Assembly: GCF_001612825.1 (NCBI RefSeq)
Contig: NZ_BDBE01000007.1
Span: forward strand, 1 to 47,322
Direction of reading: 5' to 3'
Source of the DNA: Nocardia caishijiensis NBRC 108228
Lineage (GTDB): Bacteria > Actinomycetota > Actinomycetes > Mycobacteriales > Mycobacteriaceae
DNA: 47,322 bases
Both the position numbers and the translations under genes were made by a program. A model generated the notes under the pieces. It did not search any database and was not told where the DNA came from. It worked only from the letters and a program-made list of their open reading frames with translations. Below, piece after piece: positions 15,707 to 24,576 of the stretch; position 1 is the first letter of the stretch, and each line of letters opens with the position of its first letter.

Positions 15707-15726
15707 CGTTGTGCCGCGGCACAACG
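15707..15726. repeat. 20-bp perfect palindrome after htpG
   Basis: CGTTGTGCCGCGGCACAACG lies 22 nt beyond the htpG stop and about 140 nt before the GMC promoter. It could terminate htpG, but no T-tract follows; a dimeric regulator site is the alternative. Confidence 0.6.
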
Positions 15727-15748
15727 GTCCCGCCGAGGCGGCGTCGGG

Positions 15749-17707
15749 TCACACCGTGCGAGTCAGCCGCTCGGTGAGCAGGTGGGCGAAGCGGGCCGGA
15801 TCCTTGAGCTCGCCACCTTCGGCGAGAACAGCCGTGCCGTACAACAATTCGGCCGTCTCGGTGAGCTCGGGCACCTTGCCCTCGTCGGCGTCGGACTTGC
15901 GTGCGTCGTAGGCATCGCGCAGGCCGGTGACCAGCGGGTGGGTCGGGTTGAGCTCGAGGATGCGCTTGGACTCCGGCAGCGCCTGGCCCGACGCGCGGTA
16001 CATGCGCTCGAGCATCGGGGTGAAGTCGAAGACGTCGCCGACCAGGCAGGCGGGCGAGGTGGTGAGCCGGTTGGTGAGGCGCACCTCCTTGGCGACCTCG
16101 GACAGGGTGGTGCCGAGCCAGGTGAGCAGTTCGGCGTAGTCCTTGTCCTGCTGCTCGCGCAGGGCCTCGGTCTCCTTCTTCTCCTCCTCGGTCTCCAGGT
16201 CGACCTCGCCCTTGGCGATGGACTGGAACTTCTTGCCGTCGAACTCCGGCACCGAGCCGACCCACATCTCGTCGACCGGGTCGGTGAGCACGAGCACCTC
16301 GAGCCCCTTGGCCTTGAAGGCCTCCAGGTGCGGCGAATTCTCCACCTGCGCACGGCTTTCGCCGGTCATGTAGTAGATCGCGTCCTGGCCGTCCTTCATC
16401 CGCTCCACGTACTGCTTCAGCGTGGTGAGCTCGGAATCCGAGGCCGTCGAGGCGAAAGACGAGACGGTGAGCAGGGTTTCGCGGTTGTCGGTGTCGGCGA
16501 GCAAGCCCTCCTTGAGCACCCGGCCGAACTGGGTCCAGAAGGTCTGGTACCTGGTCTGGTCCTCGGCCGACTGCAGGTCCTTGACCGTCGACAGCACCTT
16601 CTTCACCAGGCGCTTGCGGATCATCTGGATCTGGCGGTCCTGCTGCAGGATCTCGCGCGACACGTTGAGCGAGAGGTCCTGCGCGTCGACCACACCCTTG
16701 ACGAAGCGCAGGTACTCCGGCATCAGCTCTTCGCAGTTGTCCATGATGAACACGCGACGCACGTAGAGCTGCACACCGCGCTTGTGCTCGCGGGTGAACA
16801 GGTCGAACGGCGCGGTCGACGGAATGAACAGCAGCGCCTGGTATTCGAAGGTGCCCTCGGCCTTCATCGGGATGATCTCGAGCGGATCGTCCCAGGCGTG
16901 GCTGACGTGGTGGTAGAACTCCTTGTACTCCTCGTCGGTGACCTCGCCGCGCGGGCGCGTCCACAGCGCCTTCTGCGAGTTCAGCGTCTGGTCCTCGACG
17001 ACGGTCTTCTCGACCGTGTCCTCGCCCTCGCCCTCCATCACAGTGCGCTCGACCCGCATGCGGATCGGCCAGGCGATGAAGTCGGAGTACTTGCGGACGA
17101 TCTCGCGCAGCTTCCATTCCTGCGTGTAATCGAAGAGGTGGTCGTCCTCGTCGGCGGCCTTGAGCGCGAGGGTCACCGAGGTGCCCTGCGGTGCGTCGGC
17201 GACCGTGTCGATCTCGTAGGTGGAACTGCCCGCGGCCGCGCTCCAGCGGGTGCCCTCGGACTCGCCCGCCTTGCGGGTGGTGAGGGTGACCTTGTCGGCG
17301 ACCATGAACGTCGAGTAGAAGCCGATGCCGAACTGGCCGATCAGCTCCTCGGCCGCCGCGTCGGACTTGGCCTCGGTGAGTTTGCGCCGCAGCTCCGCGG
17401 TGCCGGACTTGGCGAGGGTGCCGATCAGGTCGATCACCTCGGCACGGGACATGCCGATGCCGTTGTCGCGCACGGTCAGGACGCGCTCGTCGGAGTCGAC
17501 ATCCAGCTCGATGTGCAGATCGGCGGTGTCGGCGACGAGATCCTTGTCCTGGAACGTGGCCAGCTTGAGCTTGTCCAGTGCGTCGGAAGCGTTCGAGATC
17601 AGCTCCCGCAGGAACGTGTCTTTGTTGGAGTACACCGAGTGGATCATCAGCTCGAGGAGCTGGTGGGTCTCGGCCTGGAACTCGAGTGTTTCGACTGCTT
17701 CTGTCAC
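15749..17707 (-). CDS. htpG: Molecular chaperone HtpG (Hsp90) (652 aa)
   Basis: Bacterial Hsp90. The GHKL ATPase domain shows ELISNASDALDKLK (catalytic Glu and Asn), DNGIGMSRAEVIDL and GQFGIGFYS in the first ~140 residues; middle and C-terminal dimerisation domains follow at normal length. The GTG at 17707 gives the typical start TEAVETLEFQAETHQLL; an upstream ATG would add 16 unrelated residues. It starts only 13 nt after the stop of the TM0106-type nuclease, so the two are one operon with the nuclease first. Confidence 0.97.
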   Translation of the reverse strand: MTEAVETLEFQAETHQLLELMIHSVYSNKDTFLRELISNASDALDKLKLATFQDKDLVADTADLHIELDVDSDERVLTVRDNGIGMSRAEVIDLIGTLAKSGTAELRRKLTEAKSDAAAEELIGQFGIGFYSTFMVADKVTLTTRKAGESEGTRWSAAAGSSTYEIDTVADAPQGTSVTLALKAADEDDHLFDYTQEWKLREIVRKYSDFIAWPIRMRVERTVMEGEGEDTVEKTVVEDQTLNSQKALWTRPRGEVTDEEYKEFYHHVSHAWDDPLEIIPMKAEGTFEYQALLFIPSTAPFDLFTREHKRGVQLYVRRVFIMDNCEELMPEYLRFVKGVVDAQDLSLNVSREILQQDRQIQMIRKRLVKKVLSTVKDLQSAEDQTRYQTFWTQFGRVLKEGLLADTDNRETLLTVSSFASTASDSELTTLKQYVERMKDGQDAIYYMTGESRAQVENSPHLEAFKAKGLEVLVLTDPVDEMWVGSVPEFDGKKFQSIAKGEVDLETEEEKKETEALREQQDKDYAELLTWLGTTLSEVAKEVRLTNRLTTSPACLVGDVFDFTPMLERMYRASGQALPESKRILELNPTHPLVTGLRDAYDARKSDADEGKVPELTETAELLYGTAVLAEGGELKDPARFAHLLTERLTRTV

Positions 17708-17720
17708 GCCGACAATGTTA

Positions 17721-19472
17721 TTACCGGGCGAAGTCCTTGAGCGAGGGAACCTCAACTACAGCCTTAGTGGTCATCCATTCCCGCAGGACCTGGGTGGCGC
17801 GCACGTCGTCTTCGTTGTACTCGAGCAGCCGGGTGCGCTGGGACAGGTCGCTGGCGGCGTCGTAACCGACCGCGCGCCGGTACCAGCCCATCGACGCCTC
17901 ACCACCGGCTTCGGGATCGCGCCAGCCGAACCCGGCCACCGGGGCGATCTTCTTGAGTCCCTTGCCGTTCGGGCAGATGAACTGGTCGGTGACGGCCTGG
18001 AACATGTCGACCCATTCGGGTGAGTCGACGAAGGCGCGCACCTCCTCGTGGGTGGGGATACCGGGCCTGCCCGCGAAGCGCCGGGCCGACTCGTAGAGCC
18101 ACTTGTCCTCGGCGGTGCGCGAATAGCAGTAGGCGGCGAAGGTCTTGCCCGCCGCGTGGGCTTGCGCGCGCCGGGCCATCAGCCAGGTCCAGAACTCGCC
18201 GAAGGAACGGCCCTCGTCTTCGGTGGGCAGCGGGTCCCAGGTGACGAACGGGCGGTACACGTCGTCGAGCAGGGTGCCCCAGAGGTAGGCGCCGTCTTCC
18301 TGGTAGCTCTCCAGGTCGACGTCGATCTCCACGTCGGCCCGGCGCACGCTCACGGTGTCGAAACGCCGGACCAGGGGTGCGCCGACGATCCAGGCGCGGG
18401 CGGTGACCACGGTCTCGGTGAACGGGCCGTGCTGCCAGTCGTCGGGTTCCTCGCCGACCCAGGCAGCCAGTTCGTCGATGGTCTGCACGCCGTGCACCCG
18501 CAGTACCTCGGCGCGCGAACCGGGCGCGACCAGGCTCACGTCCCGCAGCCGCGCGAGTGCGCCCTCACACCCCGGTTCGCCGGACTCGGGGGCGCGCACC
18601 CACCACGGGCACTGCCTGCACTCGGGCACCTTCGACGGCTGGGTCGGCAGTTCACCGCGCACCACCGCGATGCGGTCGGCGTAGCGCAGGTCGTAGTCGG
18701 CGAGCACGCCGGTGAGGTCGTGCACGAGGATGCGGTCGAACGCGAGACCGATGGCGCCACCGAGCAGCGCTGGGCTGGCCAGGCCGTGGCGCTGCAACAT
18801 CCGGTAGAGGTGGGCCAGGCGCTGCTGGTCGCGCGGTTGGGGGCGCAGCTTCACGTGCTTGTCGCGGCGCGGTTCCCAGCGGAACAAGTCCGAGGTGAGC
18901 GGGTGGAAATCGGCCGGGTCGGGGCGGCGCGGGTCGGTGACCTTGTGGTTCACGACGATGATCGGGATATATCCGCCGCGATCGGCATCGCGCAGCAGGA
19001 ACTCGGCGCCACCACGGCGACCGGTGTCGGGTTCCTGGGGCAGCAGCCCACCCCAGATCCGGGACACGCCCGCTCGCATCGCGGCCATGGTGGCCTCGGC
19101 GCGCGCACCCGCGCGCAGTTGTGGGTCGATCACCACCCAGTCCTCGGGAGCGGCGCCGACAAGTTCGTCGCGGACTCTGGTGCGGTACGCGGTGGCGGCC
19201 TCGCGTCGCTGTTGCACACCCGGGTCTTCCCTGACCGCGGCGAGCATGCCGGGGTTGGCGGCGTCCAAACGCAACCGATGACGGCAGCCGATGAGCGAGC
19301 GAGCGTCGAGATACGCCCGGCCGCCGCCATCGCGACCGCTCGACGCGGTGTCTCCGATTCCCGACGCGACGTCGGGGTCGGGCTGGGTTTCCGACGCGGG
19401 GCCGAGCGCAGCGGAAGCAGTGGCCGGGCTCAGCACCGGCCCGCTGTCGAAGTTCTCCTCGGCTGCACGCAC
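17721..19472 (-). CDS. TM0106 family RecB-like putative nuclease (583 aa)
   Basis: Two-part nuclease-like protein. The N-terminal ~60 residues are low complexity. A RecB/Cas4-like region follows, with a Cys group ECRQCPWW and GCEG about 25 residues on, possibly a metal or Fe-S site. The C-terminal domain resembles the YprB RNase H-like exonuclease: DVDLES near residue 390 and the closing LLEYNEDDVRAT near 560 supply the acidic residues. This architecture is known as the TM0106 family; its biological role is not established. It begins with a GTG at 19472 and is followed after 13 nt by htpG. Confidence 0.85.
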   Translation of the reverse strand: MRAAEENFDSGPVLSPATASAALGPASETQPDPDVASGIGDTASSGRDGGGRAYLDARSLIGCRHRLRLDAANPGMLAAVREDPGVQQRREAATAYRTRVRDELVGAAPEDWVVIDPQLRAGARAEATMAAMRAGVSRIWGGLLPQEPDTGRRGGAEFLLRDADRGGYIPIIVVNHKVTDPRRPDPADFHPLTSDLFRWEPRRDKHVKLRPQPRDQQRLAHLYRMLQRHGLASPALLGGAIGLAFDRILVHDLTGVLADYDLRYADRIAVVRGELPTQPSKVPECRQCPWWVRAPESGEPGCEGALARLRDVSLVAPGSRAEVLRVHGVQTIDELAAWVGEEPDDWQHGPFTETVVTARAWIVGAPLVRRFDTVSVRRADVEIDVDLESYQEDGAYLWGTLLDDVYRPFVTWDPLPTEDEGRSFGEFWTWLMARRAQAHAAGKTFAAYCYSRTAEDKWLYESARRFAGRPGIPTHEEVRAFVDSPEWVDMFQAVTDQFICPNGKGLKKIAPVAGFGWRDPEAGGEASMGWYRRAVGYDAASDLSQRTRLLEYNEDDVRATQVLREWMTTKAVVEVPSLKDFAR

Positions 19473-19605
19473 ACCAGCAGTATGGTCCTTACCCCCGACA
19501 CATTGCCCAATCGCTACCCTGATCCCACTACGCTACGAAGTACGGCAGGCCGGTCCGGACGGCGCTGCCTCGTGACTTGGCGAGCATGACGGAGGGCCTG
19601 ATCTC

Positions 19606-20277
19606 ATGGGGTTGTTCAGCAAGCGTAAGCGGCGGCCAAGTCGTCGCGCGGAGGCGAAGGCGCTCAAGCACAAAGCCGCCGTCGAGGCGAAACTCGGCGC
19701 CAAGAACGAGCGCAAGGCGGCCAAGGCGGGCGAGCGGACCAGCCGTCGCGCCATGAAGGCGCAGGCCCGCACCGAGGCCAAGGTGGCCAAGGCGCAGATC
19801 GCCGCGCTGCAGGCCGAGGAGAAGGCGGCACAGAAGCTGGCCGCCAAGGCCGACCGCGAACTGTTCAGCGCCGCCCAGATCCGCAAGTACATCGGGGTGG
19901 CGCGGGTGCTGATCCCGGTGCTCGCGCCGCTGGCCTACCGCGGCGCCACCCTGGTGCGCGGGCAGCTCGACGCGCGCAAGGCGCAGCAGCTCGGCATCGG
20001 CCTCGACCAGCTCGGCGAGTTCAGCGGTCACGGTGCCCGCCTGCAGGCCCGCATCACCAACACCGAGAACGCGCTGGGCAAGATCGCCGCCGACGCCCCG
20101 GACGACGCGACCGAGAAGTTCGTCGCGGCGGCCCGCTCGCGGCTGGCCGACCTCACCGTCGCCGTGCGCACCGCCGAGCAGATGCCCGCCACGCGGCGCA
20201 AGGCCGTGCACACCTCCATCTCCACCGAGCTGTCGGTCCTGGAGAACGACGCGCTGGCCCGCCTCGGCGTCCGCTGA
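19606..20277 (+). CDS. DUF6474 family protein (223 aa)
   Basis: Conserved actinobacterial protein. The first ~95 residues are an extremely basic Lys/Arg/Ala helix (about 20-90), probably a coiled coil that could bind nucleic acid or membrane. One hydrophobic helix follows (YIGVARVLIPVLAPLAYRGA, about 101-120), then a helical C-terminal domain. A good GGAGGG lies upstream of the ATG. The downstream membrane gene starts 4 nt after its stop. Its size and the following membrane gene recall Rv3850-Rv3851; function unknown. Confidence 0.8.
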   Translation: MGLFSKRKRRPSRRAEAKALKHKAAVEAKLGAKNERKAAKAGERTSRRAMKAQARTEAKVAKAQIAALQAEEKAAQKLAAKADRELFSAAQIRKYIGVARVLIPVLAPLAYRGATLVRGQLDARKAQQLGIGLDQLGEFSGHGARLQARITNTENALGKIAADAPDDATEKFVAAARSRLADLTVAVRTAEQMPATRRKAVHTSISTELSVLENDALARLGVR

Positions 20278-20281
20278 ACCT

Positions 20282-20983
20282 GTGACGACGCCGCAGCTCA
20301 CCTCCCGCCTGCGCGGTGGTGGCTGCGGCGTACTCGTCGGCGCGCTCGCCGTCGCCGCGCACGGCCTGGCCGGTGGTGGGGTGCCGCGATCGGCGGAAAT
20401 CATGCTGTTGCTGCTGGTTTCGCTCGCGGCGGGCGGGTTTGCCGCTGGCGGGACCACCACGCGGCGGCCCAGGAGTCGGGGTGTGGCCGACTCTCGGCGG
20501 CTCGGGAGCCGGACTGACACCGTCGACTCATGGAACGGGCGTCGGGGTAGCAGCCGCACGCCCCGGGCAGCGGCGGTTTCGGCCGGTACCGCGCTGTGGC
20601 GCACGCTCTCGCGGACACTGCGCGCGCCCGTAGGCCGTGCCGATACCGTGCGGGCGGCCACGGCGTTGCTCGGTGGTCAATGGGCCGGGCACTACGCGCT
20701 GACCGGGACGCTCGATCATCACGGCGGCGTTCTCGACGTGCCGCACCTGCCGAATGGGCCGATGGTCGTGGCGCATCTGCTGGCCGCTATCGCCTGCGCC
20801 GCACTGATTCTCGCTGCCGAGCGGCTGTATCTGGTTGCGTCGGGCGTGATCCGGTCGGTGCTCACCGCACCGGCACCCGCGACACGTCGACCCGCCACCC
20901 GCTGGCCGACCACATTCGGCCAGGCTCTCGGCACCCGCCGCGACCCCGCACGTTCCCCCCGCGCACCGCCGCTGTTCGTCTGA
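20282..20983 (+). CDS. Membrane protein (233 aa)
   Basis: Starts at GTG four nt after the previous stop, so almost certainly co-translated. Two N-terminal hydrophobic helices (CGVLVGALAVAAHGLAGG, IMLLLLVSLAAGGFAAGG) are followed by an Arg-rich cytoplasmic stretch (about 60-125) and two more helices (WAGHYALTGTL region and MVVAHLLAAIACAALILAAE). The C-terminus is Arg/Pro-rich. No family motif recognised. A longer frame upstream exists but overlaps the DUF6474 gene heavily and is not used. It precedes the copper genes by 40 nt and may be part of the same transcript. Confidence 0.75.
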   Translation: MTTPQLTSRLRGGGCGVLVGALAVAAHGLAGGGVPRSAEIMLLLLVSLAAGGFAAGGTTTRRPRSRGVADSRRLGSRTDTVDSWNGRRGSSRTPRAAAVSAGTALWRTLSRTLRAPVGRADTVRAATALLGGQWAGHYALTGTLDHHGGVLDVPHLPNGPMVVAHLLAAIACAALILAAERLYLVASGVIRSVLTAPAPATRRPATRWPTTFGQALGTRRDPARSPRAPPLFV

Positions 20984-21023
20984 TCCCACGCGACATCAGA
21001 ACTCTTCGAACAGAAGGCATTCC

Positions 21024-21674
21024 ATGCACAACTTCATCACCCGTGGCGCGGGCACGGCCGGTCTTGCGGCCGCGCTCGTGCTGGCCGCTTGCGGTTCGGC
21101 GGCGGCGCACGTCACCGTCGACGCGCCCGGTGCCGCCAAGGGCAAGTACACCGTTGCCACCTTCAAGGTGCCCAACGAATCCGACACCGCATCGACCACA
21201 GCGGTGAGCGTCACCGTGCCGAACCTGAAAAGCGTTCGCACCGAACCGATGCCGGGCTGGTCCTCGCACATCGAACGTAACGACAAGGGCGAGGCGGTGG
21301 CCGTCGCCTGGACGGCCGAGCCGGGCAACCCCGGCGTCGGACCTGGTCAGTTCCAGCGTTTCGTGCTCTCGCTCGGACCGCTGCCGACCCAGGACGAGGT
21401 GACTTTCCCCGCGCGGCAGACCTACAGCGACGGCAAGGTCGTCGCCTGGGATCAGCCGAGCACAGGCGGCGCCGAGCCCGAATACCCGGCACCCACACTG
21501 ACACTCAGCGGATCCGGTGGTTCAGACGGCGGTGACCACCATGTCGCCGGCGACGAGCCTGCCGAAGCGGAGTCCGACTCGGTGGCTCGCTGGACCGGCG
21601 GTATCGGCCTTGCGCTCGGCCTGTTCGCCGCCGCGCTCGGTCTCGGGCTCGTCGCGCGGTCGAGGAAGTCGTGA
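21024..21674 (+). CDS. ycnI: YcnI/DUF1775 copper-binding protein (216 aa)
   Basis: Exported, membrane-anchored protein. A signal peptide of 28 residues ends AAA, so the mature protein begins His29-Val-Thr-Val. An N-terminal His that binds Cu(II) is the known feature of YcnI (monohistidine brace with a Glu and a conserved Trp; the motif PMPGWS carries a candidate Trp). A C-terminal transmembrane helix (about 190-208) and basic tail anchor it outside. Its stop overlaps the next start as ATGA. The YcnI-CopC-CopD order points to copper acquisition. The name is by homology. Confidence 0.9.
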   Translation: MHNFITRGAGTAGLAAALVLAACGSAAAHVTVDAPGAAKGKYTVATFKVPNESDTASTTAVSVTVPNLKSVRTEPMPGWSSHIERNDKGEAVAVAWTAEPGNPGVGPGQFQRFVLSLGPLPTQDEVTFPARQTYSDGKVVAWDQPSTGGAEPEYPAPTLTLSGSGGSDGGDHHVAGDEPAEAESDSVARWTGGIGLALGLFAAALGLGLVARSRKS

Positions 21675-22309
21675 TGCAACGCTGCCAGACCCGCGCGGTC
21701 TCCGGCCGGTCCCGTCGGCTCGCGCCCGACGTCGTGGTGCCGAACGAAATCGTGACCGAGATCAACCGCTCCGCGCGTCGCCGACTGGCGCGCCGGTTCG
21801 CCGTCACCGTGGTCGCCGGGCTGTTCGCCCTGATCTTCGGGGCGACCGGCATCGCGAACGCGCACTCCGGTGCGGTGAGCAGCGTTCCCGAGAACGGTTC
21901 GTCCATCCAGAAGGGCCCGGCGCGGGCGAGCATCACCTTCAACGAGGAACTGCAGCAGACCTTTCCGTCGCTGACGGTGGTCGGGCCGGACGGACGGCTG
22001 TGGTCCAAGGGCAAGCCGGTGGTCGAAGGCCGGACCGTGAGTGTGGAAGTGGGTGAACTCGGGCCCGTCGGCGAATACACCATGGCGTTCCGGGTCACCT
22101 CCGCCGACGGTCATCCGGTCAGCGGGACGAGGACCTTCACCCTCACCGAGGAAGGCACCGGCACACCGGGCGCCAAACCCGGCGAGGACGAGGGCAAGGA
22201 CAGCGAGGAGTCCGGTGGGGTGCCCGTGTGGGTGTTCGTCGCCGGTGGCGTCGTGCTGTTCGGCGCCGGTCTCGCGGTGGCGCTGCTCGGCACCGGCCGC
22301 AAGAAGTAG
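21671..22309 (+). CDS. copC: CopC domain protein (212 aa)
   Basis: Exported Cu(II)-binding protein. The long N-terminus (about 42 residues) precedes a signal helix; cleavage after ANA would expose His65. With Asp146 and His148 of SADGHPVSG this gives the complete Cu(II) site known for CopC. The domain has the usual beta-barrel motifs (SSVPENGSSI, FNEELQQTF). A low-complexity acidic linker and a C-terminal helix (VPVWVFVAGGVVLFGAGLAVALL) anchor it in the membrane. The ATG overlaps ycnI by 4 nt, which favours this start although a shorter form is possible. Confidence 0.9.
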   Translation: MMQRCQTRAVSGRSRRLAPDVVVPNEIVTEINRSARRRLARRFAVTVVAGLFALIFGATGIANAHSGAVSSVPENGSSIQKGPARASITFNEELQQTFPSLTVVGPDGRLWSKGKPVVEGRTVSVEVGELGPVGEYTMAFRVTSADGHPVSGTRTFTLTEEGTGTPGAKPGEDEGKDSEESGGVPVWVFVAGGVVLFGAGLAVALLGTGRKK

Positions 22310-22315
22310 CCGACG

Positions 22316-23236
22316 ATGACGACCGGACGCCGGTGGCGAGTGCTGGTTCCGGTCGTCGCCGCCGCCCTCGCCGGGGTGGTACTCGCCTGGGTATTGCGCT
22401 GGAGCAGCGGTTTCCCGGCGGCGGCGTTGGCGCGGGTGCTCGCCGACGGCGCGGGCGCGACGGTGCTCGGGCTGGCGGCCCTCCCCCGTCTCGACCACCG
22501 GCTCGCGGTGGCCTGGCGGCCGGTCGCGGTGCTGGCCACCGTGTGGCTGGCCGCCGAGTTCACCGTGCTGGTGTGTGAGGCCGCCGACATCGTCGGCGTC
22601 CCGGTGCGCGCGCTCGGCGCCGGTGAGTTCGCCACGTTCCTCGGCAGGCTCAGCGGCGGGCAGATCGGGATCGCCATCCTGTTCTGCACCGCCGCCATCG
22701 CCTGCTACGCCGCCTGGGCGTTCCGCAGACCCGACGACGCGTCGGCCGACCTGGTTCTGGTGTTCGCGGCGGTCGCGCTCGCCCTGCGACCGATCACCGG
22801 CCACATGTCGCAGCAGGTGCTCGGCTCGGTGCTCGTCGCGGTACACGCCCTGGCCGCCGCCGCCTGGTTCGGCCTGCTGCTCGCGTTGGCGCTGGTCGTG
22901 CGCACCCGCGGCGGCTGGGCGAGCGCGCTGCCGCGCTACTCGACCGCCGCCGCACCGCTGGTCGCCGTGCTCGCGGTGACCGGGCTCGTCGACGGCCTCG
23001 TCCGGGTCGGCTCGGTGCCCGCCCTGGTGACCACCGGCTACGGGCGGATCCTGCTGGCCAAGGTGGTCGCGCTCGGTCTGCTCGCCGGGCTCGGCTGGTG
23101 GTGGCGACGCACCTGGGTGCGCCGGGCCGCCGAACACCGGGTCACCGCCGAGGTGTCGGCTCGCAACGCGGCGCTCGAGGTGACGCTCATGGCGGTGGCC
23201 TTCGGCTTGGCCGCCACACTGGCCGTCACCGCTTAG
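22316..23236 (+). CDS. copD: CopD family copper transport protein (306 aa)
   Basis: Integral membrane protein with about eight helices, 6 nt after copC. The conserved elements LSGGQIGIAILFCTAAIA and VHALAAAAWFGLLLALALVV carry the His/Trp-rich segment of CopD (VHxxAxAxWFG). Together with CopC it would move copper across the membrane; in Bacillus the two are fused as YcnJ, here they are separate genes. No YcnK-type repressor is visible in the window. Confidence 0.88.
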   Translation: MTTGRRWRVLVPVVAAALAGVVLAWVLRWSSGFPAAALARVLADGAGATVLGLAALPRLDHRLAVAWRPVAVLATVWLAAEFTVLVCEAADIVGVPVRALGAGEFATFLGRLSGGQIGIAILFCTAAIACYAAWAFRRPDDASADLVLVFAAVALALRPITGHMSQQVLGSVLVAVHALAAAAWFGLLLALALVVRTRGGWASALPRYSTAAAPLVAVLAVTGLVDGLVRVGSVPALVTTGYGRILLAKVVALGLLAGLGWWWRRTWVRRAAEHRVTAEVSARNAALEVTLMAVAFGLAATLAVTA

Positions 23237-23253
23237 ACACCATACGAACGCAC

Positions 23254-23259
23254 TACAGT
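23254..23259 (+). promoter_or_regulatory. -10 hexamer of a leaderless promoter
   Basis: TACAGT lies 7 nt before the ATG at 23267. Confidence 0.5.
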
Positions 23260-23266
23260 TGCCGGT

Positions 23267-23722
23267 ATGAGCGACGTGAGGATTGTCGAAGACTGCGCAG
23301 CGCCCGCCGAGACGGCATTCGCCTTTGTCAACGACTATCGCAACCTGCCGAAATTCTGGTACGGCATCGAGTCCTTCACCCCGGTCACCGAGCAGACCGA
23401 CGGCGTCGGCGCGAAGTTCGACGGGAAGATGAAGCTCGGCCCCGCCTCGCTCACCTCCCGCATCGAGGTGGTGCGCTGGGAGGAGGGCACGGTGATCGGC
23501 ACCAAATCGATCAAGGGCTTCGAGATCCTCTCGACCTTCGTCTTCACCCCCAAGGGCGCCGACACCAGCACCATCGACGCGCACATCCAGTACTTCGTGC
23601 CCGGCGGCATCGCGGGCAAGATGCTCGGGCGCACCATCGAACCGTTCATCAAGATCGCGGTGAAACACACCACCGAGGCGCTCATCAGCGAGATCGAAAA
23701 GGCCCACCGGCCGACCACCTGA
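23267..23722 (+). CDS. SRPBCC family protein (151 aa)
   Basis: START/polyketide-cyclase-like fold that holds a hydrophobic ligand in a deep cavity. Visible marks are the N-terminal [20 protein letters not shown], the strand [13 protein letters not shown], and the long C-terminal helix ending [11 protein letters not shown]. No catalytic residues can be named; ligand unknown. Common in mycolic-acid bacteria. Its own leaderless promoter is likely. It lies just before rraA on the same strand with 13 nt between. Confidence 0.85.
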   Translation: MSDVRIVEDCAAPAETAFAFVNDYRNLPKFWYGIESFTPVTEQTDGVGAKFDGKMKLGPASLTSRIEVVRWEEGTVIGTKSIKGFEILSTFVFTPKGADTSTIDAHIQYFVPGGIAGKMLGRTIEPFIKIAVKHTTEALISEIEKAHRPTT

Positions 23723-23735
23723 CACAATCAGCCTC

Positions 23736-24224
23736 ATGACCGAATCAGCGAATGTAGTGGCAACCGCCGATCTGGCCGACGAGATCGGCCCCGAGATCCG
23801 CAGCTGCGATACCCAGTTCATCCAGTTCGGTGGCCGTCAAGCGTTCGCCGGGCGGATCACCACGATCCGTTGCTTCCAGGACAACCTGCTGGTCAAGCAG
23901 ACCCTCGGCGAACCGGGTGAGGGCAAGGTGCTCGTCGTGGACGGCGGCGCGAGCGTGCACACCGCACTGGTCGGCGACATCATCGCGGGCCGAGGCGTCG
24001 ACAACGGTTGGGCGGGCGTCATCGTCAACGGTGCCGTGCGCGACTCGGCCATCCTGCGCACCCTCGATATCGGGGTGAAGGCACTGGGCACCAACCCGCG
24101 CAAGAGCACCCAGACCGGCAGCGGCGAACGCGACGTGCCGGTGGAGTTCGGTGGCATCACCTTCGTGCCCGGTGAGATGCTCTACAGCGACCACGACGGC
24201 GTCGTGGTCCGCCAAGAGGACTGA
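23736..24224 (+). CDS. rraA: RraA family protein (162 aa)
   Basis: Member of the RraA/4-hydroxy-4-methyl-2-oxoglutarate aldolase family. The core motifs [37 protein letters not shown] and the short [13 protein letters not shown] near the end match closely. RraA in E. coli binds and restrains RNase E; other members are metal-dependent aldolases or oxaloacetate decarboxylases, using the Arg/Asp of NGAVRDS, and which applies here is open. The gene converges on the small S4 gene, sharing a terminator. Confidence 0.92.
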   Translation: MTESANVVATADLADEIGPEIRSCDTQFIQFGGRQAFAGRITTIRCFQDNLLVKQTLGEPGEGKVLVVDGGASVHTALVGDIIAGRGVDNGWAGVIVNGAVRDSAILRTLDIGVKALGTNPRKSTQTGSGERDVPVEFGGITFVPGEMLYSDHDGVVVRQED

Positions 24225-24235
24225 AACACCGCGAG

Positions 24236-24263
24236 GTGCGGGTCAGATTCCGCTGACCCGCAC
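24236..24263. terminator. Bidirectional terminator between rraA and the S4 gene
   Basis: GTGCGGGTCAG (24236-24246) and CTGACCCGCAC (24253-24263) form an 11-bp perfect stem. The right arm is also the 3' end of the minus-strand S4 gene. Confidence 0.75.
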
Positions 24264-24464
24264 TTTGTGTCCTGCCAGGACAACCACGTCGCCGACCTGC
24301 AGTTGCCTGCCTCGGCGCAGTTCCACCTCGTCGTTGACCCGGACCAGGCCCTGGGCGATCACCGTCTTGGCTTCCGAACCGGAGTCGATCAGGTTGGCCA
24401 GTTTGAGGAATTGCCCGAGCCGGATGACCTCGTCATCGATCGGCACGTCCACTGGTTCCGACAT
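24243..24464 (-). CDS. Small S4-domain RNA-binding protein (73 aa)
   Basis: Single S4 domain, YbcJ-like. The signature is visible: IRLGQFLKLANLIDSGSEAK, then VNDEVELRRGRQL and GDVVVL. S4 domains bind structured RNA, typically ribosomal or tRNA; the role of free-standing copies is unclear. Divergent from lysX with 112 nt between. Its C-terminal codons fall in the shared terminator stem. Confidence 0.92.
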   Translation of the reverse strand: MSEPVDVPIDDEVIRLGQFLKLANLIDSGSEAKTVIAQGLVRVNDEVELRRGRQLQVGDVVVLAGHKVRVSGI

Positions 24465-24564
24465 GCGCTAATACATACCCCGTCGGGAAATCTGGGCGCC
24501 CACCGGGCCCCACGGTGACGAACACGCCGTCGGCGCTCCCCCGCGGTTGGCGCCCGTCGGCACG

Positions 24565-24570
24565 CACACT
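24565..24570 (+). promoter_or_regulatory. -10-like hexamer upstream of lysX
   Basis: CACACT lies 6 nt before the GTG at 24577 and supports this start; the hexamer is a weak match to TANNNT. Confidence 0.35.
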
Positions 24571-24576
24571 GGATCG

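Noticed and set aside
15782..17740. 652-codon plus frame opposite htpG
   Set aside because: Antisense shadow of htpG.
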